DNA from: Rhynchopus euleeides
Taxonomy: Eukaryota; Euglenozoa; Diplonemea; Diplonemida; Diplonemidae
Assembly: GCA_963210315.1 (NCBI GenBank)
Contig: OY723287.1
Coordinates: 1,736,001 to 1,800,000 of the forward strand
Reading direction: 5' to 3'
DNA: 64,000 nt
This document shows, piece by piece, positions 31,002-41,911 of the stretch. The position numbers and the translations under genes are program-made. Numbering within the stretch: the first letter of the stretch is position 1; each line of letters starts with the position of its first letter. Under the pieces are notes generated by a model. That model searched no databases, was not told the DNA's origin, and saw only the letters and a list, made by a program, of their open reading frames with translations.

Positions 31002-31056
31002 GCGTGCAATGCAACAACTGTCGGAAAGGATCGAGCGGAATGGATGTATTTCCAGT
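31002..31056 (+). repeat. Split direct repeat B2 of the VIPER-like element
   Basis: Copy of B1 at 28288-28344; marks the 3' end of the element. It is displaced by the 2.4 kb of nested hAT DNA. Confidence 0.85.
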
Positions 31057-31213
31057 TGATCGTTTCAACTCGTCATTATCTTTGGGGATCTTCGCTGGTC
31101 GTTGTGCTTCGTTCCTCTTCGTCAGTTTTCACCTAGTTTCCTTAGGAAATGCACTAAAGTGCACTGACGATCACCCCTTAGCGAAGACCCCTCAGGTGTA
31201 GTTTCTTCGGTCT

Positions 31214-31385
31214 GCAACGAAGGATATCGCACGACTCAAGCTTTATAAGGATCACCTTCATGCCTCGCCTGTGTTGAGCCCTCCGAAGCGGGACCCCAAA
31301 AGGGAAGACCCCAAAACAAAGCAGGAAAAGCGAAAACAAGACAAAAACTGACAACACAGGTCGCTTTAAAAAAATGCCACTTCAC
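31214..31385 (+). repeat. Dispersed ~210-bp repeat, copy 3 (partial, interrupted)
   Basis: AACGAAGGATATCGCACGAC through CACCTTCATGCC matches 19605-19650 and then continues as ACTTCACA after the insert at 31265-31373. Confidence 0.6.
31265..31373. mobile_element. 109-bp insertion with 5-bp target duplication
   Basis: The insert is flanked by ATGCC (31260-31264 and 31374-31378); the uninterrupted copy at 19649-19653 has ATGCC once. Near its ends TCGCCTGTGTTG and CAACACAGGTCGC are complementary, and it finishes in TTTAAAAAA. It could be a small foldback DNA element or a short retroposon. Confidence 0.55.
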
Positions 31386-32325
31386 AAACGTGAGCTCATC
31401 TCCACACTTTGCTACTTTTCTCAACTTTGGGAACTGAATCCCTCTCACCCCTCCCGACCTCCCTTGGTCTCGGGCGCTGTGAAGATCCGCCAGCAGTGCA
31501 AGGGAGGGAGGGGCTGAGTTTCCACTGCGGCTCCTTCCCTCCACAACCACCGCCACCCGCCAGCGCCGCTATCCTATTCCAACTCCACCTCCACCGCCAC
31601 CCCACCCCACCCCCCTCCCTCCACCCGTGTGCTGTTTCTCGCTCAGGTGGATCGTCAGATTTGATGACCCCCTTCCCTCCCCGACCGCACCTGCTTTCCA
31701 GCGGGGGCTGTGTCAGGGTGGCAGAGAAACCCTCCGGCACCGGAGAACTCTAACGTGCATGATATATAACATGAGGCGCCCATTACCCCCTGCATCGCTG
31801 TTGCCCGGTAGTCGGGTGGGTTCTGGAGTTGGATATCAGCAGTGCACTTCCGTGCCGCTGCAGCATCTGGTGTTCGTTTATGTGATGGGGTTCGTGCTTT
31901 TCAGAGACGCGTCCCAAAGCAATTTTGCAAGGAGCGGCAAGCTGGGTCCTCCATCCCCCTCCACACCCCCCACACACACACACCCCGCACCCTGTCCCTC
32001 CCCTCACGTGTGCATTTTATGCCGTAGAACAATCACTTCTGCGTTCTCTTCACCCCACACCCTTCAATGTGGGTGGAATTGCATGCCATGGGCATTGGCG
32101 CAGCTACCCATCTACACCCCCACCCCGTTCTCCGTACCGCACCCCACACCACACCACCCCACCCCGTTGTCTGACTGTCGAGGGTGCCTTGCCTTTTTTG
32201 CGCAGGAGCTAGCGTGAGTGTTGTCAGGGCCTGGGTGGCTGCAGCACGCTTTATGTTGGCTGTTGGAGCCTCCACAGGCCTGCTCTGCACTGTGCTGTGC
32301 TGTGCTGCGCTGCGCTGCCCCCCTT
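31386..32325. other. Intergenic, low-complexity
   Basis: C-rich tracts (31540-31625, 31945-32000, 32110-32170) and short frames only. No gene supported. Confidence 0.5.
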
Positions 32326-32701
32326 GAAGGGAGGGTGTATTGGGTGGGGGTTGGGAACCAACGCCTGCCTAGACACCTGTCGCTCAGCTAAGGAAGCTTG
32401 ACTGCACTGCGCTACACAACCTGCAGGTGTGGGACACGACTGCCTCTGCAAGCAGAAAGAGTCATGTTGGTGTTCCTGGCTGACAGGAACACTTTCCGAA
32501 AAAATCGAAAATATTGGCCTTTCCTGGCCTATGTGGTCCCAAAGTGCCCAGGTTTGGACCCGAGACACACGCGCACCTGATGAGAATCGTCTTTATGACC
32601 ATGCACCACGCTGAGCGGGCGCATGCCTCCTGATTGATTGCAACACACACACAGAGCCACACCACCCTGCAGGGCGCTGCTAACTTTTCACAGGCGTGGT
32701 T
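32326..32701 (+). repeat. Duplicated upstream region of the DUF4116 genes
   Basis: From TTGAAGGGAGGGTGTATTGG to the ATG, this matches 61250-61440 plus 62346-62534, so the two genes arose by duplication that includes at least 370 bp of 5' flank. Confidence 0.8.
32677..32693 (+). promoter_or_regulatory. Branch point and 3' splice acceptor
   Basis: TGCTAACTTTTCACAG, 8 bases before the ATG at 32702, combines a near-consensus branch site (CTAAC) with a pyrimidine tract and CAG. It is identical in the second copy. Confidence 0.55.
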
Positions 32702-33416
32702 ATGGAGGTGTTCCTGACGGATGCGGCGACAGGCGTGACGCACGCTGTCGACATCGGGATGAACGAGAAGCCCGACAGGCTGAAGCTCGAAGCACGCGAG
32801 GCGTTCCGCTACCCTGATGGTGTGGAGGAAGAGGACGTGCATCTGTCGGTGGGGGGCAAAGCGGTGAGTGACGACGAGCCTCTGTGCAGCCATGCAGGTG
32901 TCGAAGCCGGATGCGTGGTTCACGTCACCCTCCGTCCCGACCGTCACCTCGATGCGTGCACAAGGGGGAGAAGCAACTGTGGCAGGTCCCGCTGTGGGTG
33001 ACGACACGCGATGAGGTCCTTCAAGCCGTTCGGGAGTTGCCGGACGAAGATGACGACGAGTATGAGGAGGACTGGTTCGAACATGCGCACACCACCGTGA
33101 AGGGTGATCGTGAGATCGTTCTTGCTGCAGTTCAACAAGATGGGTACTCACTCGATTACGCAGACGACAGCCTGAAGGGTGATCGCGAGATCGTTCTTGC
33201 TGCAGTTCAACAAGATGGGCACTTACTCAACGACGCAGACGACAGCCTGAAGGGTGATCGTGAGATTGTTCTTGCTGCAGTTCAACAAGGTGGGCGCTCA
33301 CTCGAGTACGCAGACGACAGCCTGAAGGGTGATCGCGAGATCGTTCTTGCTGCAGTTCAACAACATGGGTACTTACTCAAGTACGCAGACGACAGCCTGA
33401 AGGGTGATCGTGAGAT

Positions 33417-33434
33417 TGTTCTCGCTGCAGTTCA
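33417..33434 (+). repeat. LINE target-site duplication, left
   Basis: TGTTCTCGCTGCAGTTCA, identical to 41894-41911. Confidence 0.9.
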
Positions 33435-33621
33435 GGGGCCTGGGAGGAGCAGCAAACCTGAAGAGGCTGCTCCCCATGCAGACGACGAGACACGCGCTGC
33501 CGCCTCCACGTTGGCGGCCCTGGGATCCCCTGATGGGGATGCTGAGAGCAGCGTGTGCTCCGGGAAGGGGGAGGACCACCTGGCTCGCAAGGCAACGGCC
33601 TCGCCAGAGCCAAGTGGGAGC

Positions 33622-36600
33622 ATGCATAGAACGGGGGCCCAGGCGGGCGACAACGGGGGCAGCTGCGACGCTGGCAGGGCTGATGCCCAACAGCCGGCGG
33701 GTGCGGACGCGGAAGATGGGGATCATCGGGCTGTGGCCTGGCGCGTGTCTCGTGGAGACGTGTACAACAACGGGGAACACCACAACAACAACAACGACAG
33801 CGATCACGATAACAACTACATCGGGGGAGACGAAGATGCAGGCAGGGCTGATGCCCAGCGGCTGGCAGACGCGACGGAAAACGGGGTGCACCACGAGGCT
33901 CGCGGGGAAAGCGACCCGCATGAGCCTCAGGGATGTCTGAGAGGAAGCAGCGCAGCAGAGGGTGGGGTCCACAGGGCTCGCGGGGCAGCAACCCCGCTTG
34001 AGACGTGTGGGAGCGGATACGGGAGGGACAGCGAGAGGGGGGCCCAAGGGGCCGAGTTCTACAAGGGGGGCGCCGACGCAGGCAGGGCTGATGCCCAGCA
34101 GCCGGCGGACGCAGCAGGTGAGGGGGTGCGCCACGAGGCTCGCGGGGGCGTTGCTTCGCTTGAGCACCGGGGAGAGGGGGACGCCACTGCCCAGCGGGCG
34201 TGCCAGGCGGCGAGTGCGGGGGACTGGGGTGTAGGCGGCGCGACAGTGGAGGAGATCCGTCTCTTCTTCACGTGCGCGGATGTGCAGGGAAAATGGGGGT
34301 CAGCCGCTACGGCAGTGTCCGGGGACGGCAACGTGCTATGGAACGTCGAGCGCAGGGCCGAGTGCGGCAACGAGAGGGCGGCTGCAGTCCGGGCGCTGCT
34401 GGCGGGGCTGCAGGAGCTGGTGGGGAGGGGCGGCGCGGAGAAGCGCCTGTACATGTGGACGGACGTCTGCGACGCAGTGGATGCGATGCGCTCGGGAGTA
34501 CGGGATGAACCGGCGACGCGCCAACTGGTGTCGGAGGCGAAGGGAGCCCTCAAGGCGTGGGAGGAAGCACGGAAGGGGCGGCAGGCCCAATACGGGATGA
34601 CGGAGACGACGAGTGGGGTCATGGCGACCACCTTTGAGCGTGCGAAGGAAGTGCTGACGAAGCCGCCGGCGGAGGTGTCTGCTGCTGTCGCGACTGAGCG
34701 CACACTGGCGGGGCTGCTGTCCCCATTCATGAAGGGCACGGTGGAGTGTGGCGGCGGGGGGGACTGCCTGTTCAAGGCCCTCTCGCACGCCCTGATCGGT
34801 AAGACCGATCTCCACGGGGACCTGCGGAAGGCAGCGGCGGACCGTCTCCGCGCAGCCCCCGCGGACTACGCGGAGTTCGTGGATGGGGGCGAGCTGGCGG
34901 AGTACGCCAACGCGGTGGAGGTGCAGGGCACGTGGGTAGGCCACGTCGCGGCGAAGGCGGTGGCGGACAGCATGGGCACCGCCATCCGCGTTTACGACGT
35001 GGGGCCTGAAGGGCAGCTCCGTCACACGGAGATAGCTCCGTGCGTGATGGAGCATGACGGGGAGGCGGCGACGGCGGCGGGGGGGGAGTTCCTGGAACTC
35101 GGCTACGTAGATGGCATGCACTACGTAGCCGTAGTTACCACGGAAGGGTGCGAGACGGAGAAGCCACCGGGGCAGTCGAGCGCCCCCAACTTGAGGGCGC
35201 GCATCCCGCAGATACCGAAGAAGAAGGCGCCACAGACCGGGAAGGGGAAGAAGCAGGGGTGGAAGGAGGTCCCCACCAAGGTGAAGGTGAAGACGCCCCC
35301 CCAGGACCGCTCAACAGACACTCTCGTGATGCAGGGGTTCGCGCAGGGCACGCAGACGGCGCAGGAGGGTATCTTGCGGGCGGGATGCGGGCGGGTGAAC
35401 CCGCAGACGGTTGCTCTGTGGACGGGCAGCACGGTGGACGCGCTGCTGCTGCTGAGAAGGCACCCAGGACTGACGCTACTGACGAGCGCCCCGGTGGCGG
35501 GCGCGACCTCGGTGAAGACGGAAGTGTATGTGGAGACAAGGGAAGGTGTCGTGAAGACGAAGAAGTGGGCCTCGTCAACCGGTCCCCCCACAGTACCGGT
35601 GGCGGTGGACGCAAAGCCCATCCCGATGATTGTCTTCGCAGAGACGCGCGACACGGAGACGCCGGAGCAGGCAGTCGAGAGGGTGCAGAACGAGCACCTG
35701 AACGGGGACAGCCTCATCAGCATCCGCGAGGTTAACCGAGGGGTGGAAGGCCTGATCCACATGCCCCACGAAGCGGTGGCGCCCGCCCTCCAGGCCAGCG
35801 GGAAAGGAGGCATACACATCAGGGTGCTCGCAGAACGACAGGAGGACTACCCCGTGTCCTGCCTGTGGGAAGATGCGTGGGGGATGTCGGTGGAGGAGAT
35901 GCAAGCTGCAGTGGAAGGGGCGGGTATCACGACCCTTGGATGGGGGAAGCGGCACTCGGGAGGCACCAGCCTCAGGGTGCACACCAATGACATGCCGGCG
36001 ACGCTGGCGGCGCTGAAGGAGCGGTGCCCAACACGCCTCTTTGAGCTGCAGGGCGTGCTCCCCCGCTTCCAGAAGGGGGCTATAGAAACGGGGCTCCACG
36101 GCTTGGGATGGACAGGAGCAGTGGCGGTGCGTCAGATCCGCGTGTGGGATGAATCGTCGACATGGAGTGTGACCGCGCAGACGCTGCCACCGGGTGGGTG
36201 GATGATGCAGCTGCTGGGGCGGCAGGCTTGGGTGCGTGAGGTGACTGGGCACCCTCCGAGGTCCGACCCGTATCCCGCCCACGGGGGAGGAGGTCGCGGT
36301 GGTGGTGCGAAGAAAGGATCCCAGAATGTGCCCCCCCCCGCCCCGAAGACCATCTACGTCCGGGCGAAGCAATTCATGAAGGTGGGTACCGGAGCCAGGC
36401 TGTGGGCTGACGTCGCAGGGGGGACTGGGAAAAGCGGAGATAAAACCCCCCGACAGCAGCAGCAACAACAGCAGTCGCCAGGGCCTGCGTCTGCGTCTGC
36501 ACCGGGGCCGCCACAGCCGCAGCAGCAGCAGCAGCAGCAGCACGAGGCTGACGAGCGGTGGGCGCAACAGCAGCGCCACAATGACAGGGTGGACAAACAG

Positions 36601-37122
36601 GTCACCTCTCTGGTTGACTCGGTGCAAAAGCTACTCGAACACCTAGGGGGGCAGCAGAAACAGAAGGAGACCCCCGCCCCTACACCTGCACCGATACCGG
36701 TCCCGACGGCAGCGGATAACGGCGATATGGCGAGGATGAAGGAGGAGATGGCGAAGCTGGGCCAACAGATGGCGCATCAACGGACGCTGATGGCGCAGCA
36801 GCAGGCACAGATGGAGCAGCAGACGCTGACAATGATGGGCCTGCAGGGGGAACTCATGGGGACGAAGAAGGAGCTGGAGGACACGAAGCAGGAGAAGCAG
36901 GACTTGAGGGATGAGGTGCTACGCCTGAAGAACGAGCTAGAGAAGGCGAGGGCGCGTGCTGACCTCGAGCGCGCGAAGCCCAACACCGACCGTGGAGCAG
37001 ACTCGACGGAGACGGCGGGAGCGGCGAGGCAGCGGGACGACGGGAAGGACCGGAGCGGCCGGGCAACCGAGGAGTCGAAAACGGGGAAGAAGAACAAGAA
37101 TAAAACACCCCACCAGCATTAA
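33622..37122 (+). CDS. LINE ORF1: RNase H-like region, OTU protease-like domain, coiled coil
   Basis: 1,166 residues from the first ATG after the LINE's 5' end; the frame also reads through from the host DUF4116 repeats. After a low-complexity acidic N-terminus (units with DAGRADAQQPAD) comes a region IRLFFTCADVQGKWG...GNERAAAVRALLAGL...YMWTDVCDAVDAM (~210-290) that looks like a divergent RNase H fold. An OTU-like cysteine protease follows (~370-500) with GGGGDCLFKAL as the Cys box and GMHYVAVV as the His box. A Gln-rich segment and a long coiled coil end in a Lys-rich tail. OTU domains occur in some LINE clades; their role there is unknown. Confidence 0.8.
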   Translation: MHRTGAQAGDNGGSCDAGRADAQQPAGADAEDGDHRAVAWRVSRGDVYNNGEHHNNNNDSDHDNNYIGGDEDAGRADAQRLADATENGVHHEARGESDPHEPQGCLRGSSAAEGGVHRARGAATPLETCGSGYGRDSERGAQGAEFYKGGADAGRADAQQPADAAGEGVRHEARGGVASLEHRGEGDATAQRACQAASAGDWGVGGATVEEIRLFFTCADVQGKWGSAATAVSGDGNVLWNVERRAECGNERAAAVRALLAGLQELVGRGGAEKRLYMWTDVCDAVDAMRSGVRDEPATRQLVSEAKGALKAWEEARKGRQAQYGMTETTSGVMATTFERAKEVLTKPPAEVSAAVATERTLAGLLSPFMKGTVECGGGGDCLFKALSHALIGKTDLHGDLRKAAADRLRAAPADYAEFVDGGELAEYANAVEVQGTWVGHVAAKAVADSMGTAIRVYDVGPEGQLRHTEIAPCVMEHDGEAATAAGGEFLELGYVDGMHYVAVVTTEGCETEKPPGQSSAPNLRARIPQIPKKKAPQTGKGKKQGWKEVPTKVKVKTPPQDRSTDTLVMQGFAQGTQTAQEGILRAGCGRVNPQTVALWTGSTVDALLLLRRHPGLTLLTSAPVAGATSVKTEVYVETREGVVKTKKWASSTGPPTVPVAVDAKPIPMIVFAETRDTETPEQAVERVQNEHLNGDSLISIREVNRGVEGLIHMPHEAVAPALQASGKGGIHIRVLAERQEDYPVSCLWEDAWGMSVEEMQAAVEGAGITTLGWGKRHSGGTSLRVHTNDMPATLAALKERCPTRLFELQGVLPRFQKGAIETGLHGLGWTGAVAVRQIRVWDESSTWSVTAQTLPPGGWMMQLLGRQAWVREVTGHPPRSDPYPAHGGGGRGGGAKKGSQNVPPPAPKTIYVRAKQFMKVGTGARLWADVAGGTGKSGDKTPRQQQQQQQSPGPASASAPGPPQPQQQQQQQHEADERWAQQQRHNDRVDKQVTSLVDSVQKLLEHLGGQQKQKETPAPTPAPIPVPTAADNGDMARMKEEMAKLGQQMAHQRTLMAQQQAQMEQQTLTMMGLQGELMGTKKELEDTKQEKQDLRDEVLRLKNELEKARARADLERAKPNTDRGADSTETAGAARQRDDGKDRSGRATEESKTGKKNKNKTPHQH

Positions 37123-37124
37123 CC

Positions 37125-40100
37125 GTGGAGGGGGTGAGCCCCCCTGAGGCTGCGGCGGCAGGAACGGCGTTCGTTAGCGCCAATGTGACGTCGCTGCAGC
37201 AGAACTTCTCCGCGTTGGTCGGGGCGGCGGAGGAGGGCACGCAGGTGATGCTTGTGCAGGAGACGAAGTGCACCGAGAGCAGCCAGACATTCGTCACCTG
37301 TGAGCTGCGAGAGCTGGGCTGGGATGTGGTGTGGGGCAAGCCGCTTCCAGAGTGGCGGTCAGATACGGAGGCGAAGCCGGGGGGCGTAGCAATCCTAGTG
37401 CGAAGGGGCATCCCTCACAGGTGGGTCGAGCCCCTATCGGACAACGAGCGGCAGCTGTGGGACACAGGAAGGTGGGTGCGCGCGAAGGTGGCCCTCAAGG
37501 ATGGATCAGCCTGGTTGGACTTCACCTCTCTATATTGTGACGTGCAGAATGAGGAGAAGCGTGAGGAGCAGTTGATGCCCGCCTTCGAGTCGGTGGCGCG
37601 TGAAGGAGATGTGCCGTGCGTCATCGGGGGGGACTTCAACACAACGGCTGTTGAGTCTGCCACGCTCAGCGCGAGCCTAGACACGGGCATATGGCTGGAC
37701 GCTGCGAAGGAGTACGCCGTGGCACACGACGTGGAGCCGGATGCGACGTATGTGTCGACACGCAGGCAGAAGGACGGCCTCAGGCAGTCGCAGTCGCGTA
37801 TCGATTTTGTCATGCTGAACCGGGCTGCCTTCCTCGGGCTGCAGCAGGTGCAGGTCTTGCAAGTCACGGGGATACCCCAACACCGCCCCATCGAAGTGAA
37901 GCTGCAGTTAGACGCCTACGACCAAATGGTGAGCCGCTTTCGCGTACCGCGAGGATTCCCTGTCGATGAGGCACAGAAGCGGTTACAGCGGGCGCGGGAC
38001 ACGTGGAACGAAGAGTTGCACTGGGGGGGAGCTGCTGGAGACCCCGAGGCAATGTGGCGACGCTGGAATACCTGGGCGGAGGACTTTCTCTGCGAGGCGT
38101 GTGACGAGCACCTCGAGTGCAAGCAGCAGTCCTACCGGGGCAGAGGCGAGTGTCGTGACCCGACGGAGGTGCGGGCAACGACGAAGACGGACAAGCAGAC
38201 CGGTAATCCCCTGATCATACGTCAACGCCGGCTGCTTAAGTGCCTCGGTCAGCTGGACGAGTGTATCGGGTATGCAATGAGACCGAAGAAGACAGGAAAG
38301 AAAGAAAAGAAAGGGGAGTGCAAACTGAGCCAGGCACCGAAGGACGTCGAGCAGGCCTGGGTCCACGCGCGAGACACCATGGCGAGTCTCACAGACCTGC
38401 GCCCCCCGGTGGAGCAGCCGCAACTGGAGGGGCTGCGCGATTGGCGTAGGAATGTGAGACAGAAGTTTGACACGCTGTGCAGGAAGGTAGCGCAGGACAG
38501 GACGCGCCGCTGGAAACACCGTCTGCGGGAAGCTTGGGAGAACGCCCCGAAAGCGGTCTTCGACTTTTGCAAGGAGGTGGAGTTCAAGAAGGTCACGTCG
38601 CTGAAACGGGGCGACGGGACCTTCACAGCCAATTACAAGGAGCAAGACGAGCTGCTGCGCGAAGCGTGGTCCCCTATCTTCCGGCGGTTCCAGGACCAGC
38701 CCGAGCCGACGTACGAAGCCTTCAGGGAGCGCTTCGAAGCGGACATCGCCGGGAGAGGGAGCGAGATGAAGCTGTCAAAGCTTGACGGCAACGACCTGAG
38801 GAAGACACTGCGGAAGATGAAGACGCGGACGTCGGCTGGGGTCGAAGGGTGGCGCATGGCAGAACTGAAGCAGCTGCCGACACCACTTCTGGACAGGCTG
38901 GCGGACGTGTTCGACGTGGTCGAGAGGACTGGCAAGTGGCCAAAATCATTGATGCGTGCGCTGATCTCGCTGATCCCGAAGGGGAATGGTGATGGGCCCC
39001 TGGAGCAGAGGCCGATCACGGTGACATCATGCGTGTACAGGCTCTGGGCAGCCACGAGGCTGAGGAGCCTGATCAAGTGGCAGGAGTCATGGGTGACGGA
39101 TGGGCAGCACGGGTTCCGCCCACACCACGGGACCGATGCGCTGTACTAGAAGATGGCGCTTCGCGTCGAGAAGGCGCTGCTCCAAGGAGACACCAGAGCT
39201 TTGTGGGGGTTCACGATTGACTTCGCCAAATGCTTCGACCGTGTTCCCCACGAAATCTCACTGGCGCTGGCGACTGAGTGGGGTGCACACGATCGCATCA
39301 TGCGACCGCTGAGAGCGGCCTACGGCACCCTGGAGAGGAGGTTTAAGGTCGGGGGTATCGGTGTGGGCGAGCCGTTCTGCTGCACCAACGGCATTCTGCA
39401 GGGATGCCCGCTGTCGGTGGTGCTCCTCAACGCAATCATCGCGGTGTGGACGCACGCCATCGAGCGCGAGGCGGGGGTGAAGGGTGAGGCCTACGCCGAC
39501 GACATTTACGCCCTCGACGAGAATAAGGAGAAGGTGGCGCAGGCAGCGGTGATCACGGAGGACTTCATCACCCTCACGGATATGGAAGCGAAGCCTGAGA
39601 AGTGCGCAGGCTTCACTACGGATAAAGAAGGGGAGACCTCCTTCGGGCTGAGCCACGGGGTGTTCCCCCACAAGAAGTCGCTGAAGACTCTCGGCGCCGA
39701 CATGGTCTTCCAGGGAAGACAGAAGAGGGAGACGTTCTGCTCGCGGGTGAAGAAAGCGACGAAGGTGCTGAAGCGGATCCGCAGAACGCCATTGCGATTC
39801 GCTGAGAAGTGCAAGCTGGTGAACTCGCTGGCGCACTCGATGATGTTGTATGGCTGCACGGTGACGGACATCCCTGCGTACTTGGAGAGGGATACATCGC
39901 TGGCCTGCGTGCAGAGTGTGTGGGGGGAGACGCGCAAGCAACGGTCGCACACCATTGTAGGCCAGGTGCTGGCGCCCACGGTGATCGACACGAAGGTAGC
40001 TGTGCTGCAGATGCGATTTCGGACACTCCTGCGCCTCGTCAAGGACAGGGAGACGCATGACCTTGCGCGGGAGGTCTGGGAGCTGAACAAGCTGAGGGCG

Positions 40101-41819
40101 GACAACAACATGCAGGGCCCCATCGCGCTGCTGCAGAGGGACTTCACACGCCTTGGCTGGGACTGGAGGAACAACTTCGACATGATCGGCCTCAGGTGTG
40201 GCCTCCAGGTACACATCGACACCTTCGATGCCGGGAGGTGGGGTCATGAGATGCGGGAGGCGCAGCGGGCCAAATACTTCACGGAAGTGGCCAAGGAGCG
40301 CAAGTCGATGGTGGGTGTCGAACGCGGCATCGACAGAGAGGCGACGAACGCGCTGTGGAAGGACCGGGGGACGGACGTCTACGTCGCTGGGGTGATACGG
40401 GGCAACATCGCGGGGGCAACTGCGACGGGGCAACATCTGGCGGAGAAAAGGATACAGACGACCGCATTGTGCCGCTACTGCGAAGACTCGGTGGAGACCC
40501 ACATGCACATGTGGTGGCGGTGCCCCAAGTGGGCGCGTTTGCGTCGAGGTGCGGAAGACCTGGTTCAGGAAGCACGCACGTGGCCGGAGTGTTTTGCCAG
40601 GTGTGGCATTGTGCAGAAGGGATGGCTCACCGCTGTGGCCGGACAAGAGCAGCGGCGGGTTGGGATCGTATCGAGGGTGCAGAGGTTGATGGCTGACATT
40701 GCCATTGCGCGATTTGACGAGGACAAGGCAGGTGACAAGGCGCGCAGAGTGGCGGAGCGTGAGCGATCGGGGTTCCCGTGGAGCTGGACACCTCCAGGCC
40801 CTACCGTCACGCTGAACCCGCTTGAGCGCGCAGTCTGGTGCAGGAACATCAAGCGGCGCTGGGCGGGCGATGAAGAGATGTTCTGGGCGTTCCGCGAGTG
40901 GCTCGCTGCGTTGAGCTGGTCTGATGACACAGCGGTGGGGATCACGCAGCTCGAGCTCGCGCTGGACTTCGAGGCCTTCTCGGGCCTGGACCTGGGGGAG
41001 AGTCTGAGTCTGAAAGAACGGGCGGACAAGATGGGCGTCCTGCTGCGGCAGGCAGGGGCGGCGGGCAACGGGCGCGAGGTGCGCAAGGGAGTGGAGAATC
41101 GCAGCATCCACACCCTGAAGACCTTCGGGGCACCGCCGCTGGCAGGCTTCACGTCGCGCCCCAGGCTGACGATGACACAGGAGGTGGAAGACATCCTGAG
41201 ACGGGTGCAGGCCTCTGCGAAGACGAAGTTCCTTCTAAAGAGGGAAGCAACTGCACGGAAGGAGGCGGCGCACGTATGGGGTGAGGACGCGGTGGTCGAG
41301 CACGCACCCGGCCGTGCGCAGAGAGCTGAGCAATGGGAGAGGAAGTGTGCAGAGTGGAGGGATCGTGTGGATGAATGCAGCGCGAGGGAAACGAGCACCG
41401 AACTGCCAGTGGGCGACCCGGTGACGGTGCCAGATGCGAGGCGGAAGGTAGCAGGTGAACGCGCATGCCGGCAACACCAGCGAGTGCGGTGCGAGGACTG
41501 CATCGAAAACAAAGTCGAGATGCTTGAATGCTGCTGCGCGCACCACCACCCAGACGAAGGCGTTGAGGAGCGGTGCGCAAAGGTTGTGGACATGTGCGAG
41601 AGGCACAGCAAGACAGCGTGTGGGGCCTGCCTGAGGGCAGGGACGTCCGCCGCGATTTGCTGCAAGAGGCACCACGCATGCGTAAAGCACAACAGGGAGT
41701 TGTGCGACAAATGCAAGGGCAAGACGGGCGCACGCAGAGTGCAGGTGGAAGAGTGCTGCAAGAAGCACCACCCGAAGAGCGGCGATCGCACCCTCCGTGG
41801 GATGTGGGGGTTGCGATAA
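37125..41819 (+). pseudogene. LINE ORF2: APE endonuclease, reverse transcriptase, zinc-knuckle tail (one stop)
   Basis: The frame is open from about 37104 but has no early ATG, so translation probably depends on reinitiation or -1 shifting after ORF1. The endonuclease (~15-260) has QETK, GGDFNTT, SRIDFV and HRP motifs. The RT (~540-830) includes the LISLIPKGNG block, GFRPHHGTDALY, DFAKCFDRVPH, GILQGCPLS and the YADD box. A TAG at 39147 interrupts the frame between RT blocks; the frame continues unchanged afterwards. A CCHC knuckle (CRYCEDSVETHMHMWWRC) and a Cys/His-rich C-terminus follow. Apart from the stop it looks functional. Confidence 0.85.
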
Positions 41820-41846
41820 CGACACGGGACCAAGTGGCGCTGCCTG

Positions 41847-41865
41847 CTCCCCCAGTCGGGGGGAG
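41847..41865 (+). other. 3'-end stem-loop of the LINE
   Basis: CTCCCCC and GGGGGAG pair over 7 bp around a 5-base loop, 28 bp before the 3' end. Such 3' hairpins can be recognised by LINE reverse transcriptases; the role here is inference. Confidence 0.5.
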
Positions 41866-41893
41866 TTGGGTAAGTCACTTTTCAAAACATATA

Positions 41894-41911
41894 TGTTCTC
41901 GCTGCAGTTCA
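41894..41911 (+). repeat. LINE target-site duplication, right
   Basis: TGTTCTCGCTGCAGTTCA, identical to 33417-33434. Confidence 0.9.

Larger units (their letters stand above)
23362..31056 (+). mobile_element. VIPER/TATE-like tyrosine-recombinase retrotransposon with nested hAT insertions
   Basis: Parts in order: A1 (23362-23557), a SINE-like repeat, a satellite-like leader array, gag-like ORF, tyrosine recombinase ORF, RT/RNase H ORF, B1 (28288-28344), A2 (28341-28537), two nested hATs (28538-30964), B2 (31002-31056). The order gag-recombinase-RT and the A1...B1-A2-B2 ends match the VIPER/TATE branch of DIRS-type elements known from kinetoplastids. Apart from the nested hATs it looks whole: the three coding regions are open. 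A1 and A2 are nearly identical, suggesting a fairly young copy. Confidence 0.8.
33435..41893 (+). mobile_element. Full-length APE-type LINE with OTU-domain ORF1
   Basis: An 8,459-bp element inserted in a DUF4116 repeat with an 18-bp target duplication. It has ORF1 (33622-37122) and ORF2 (37125-41819, one in-frame stop). The short 3' end has a stem-loop and finishes ...TTTTCAAAACATATA with no poly-A. The complete 5' region shows it is not 5'-truncated. Restoration of the reading frame of repeats on either side and the exact duplication fix both ends. Confidence 0.9.
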
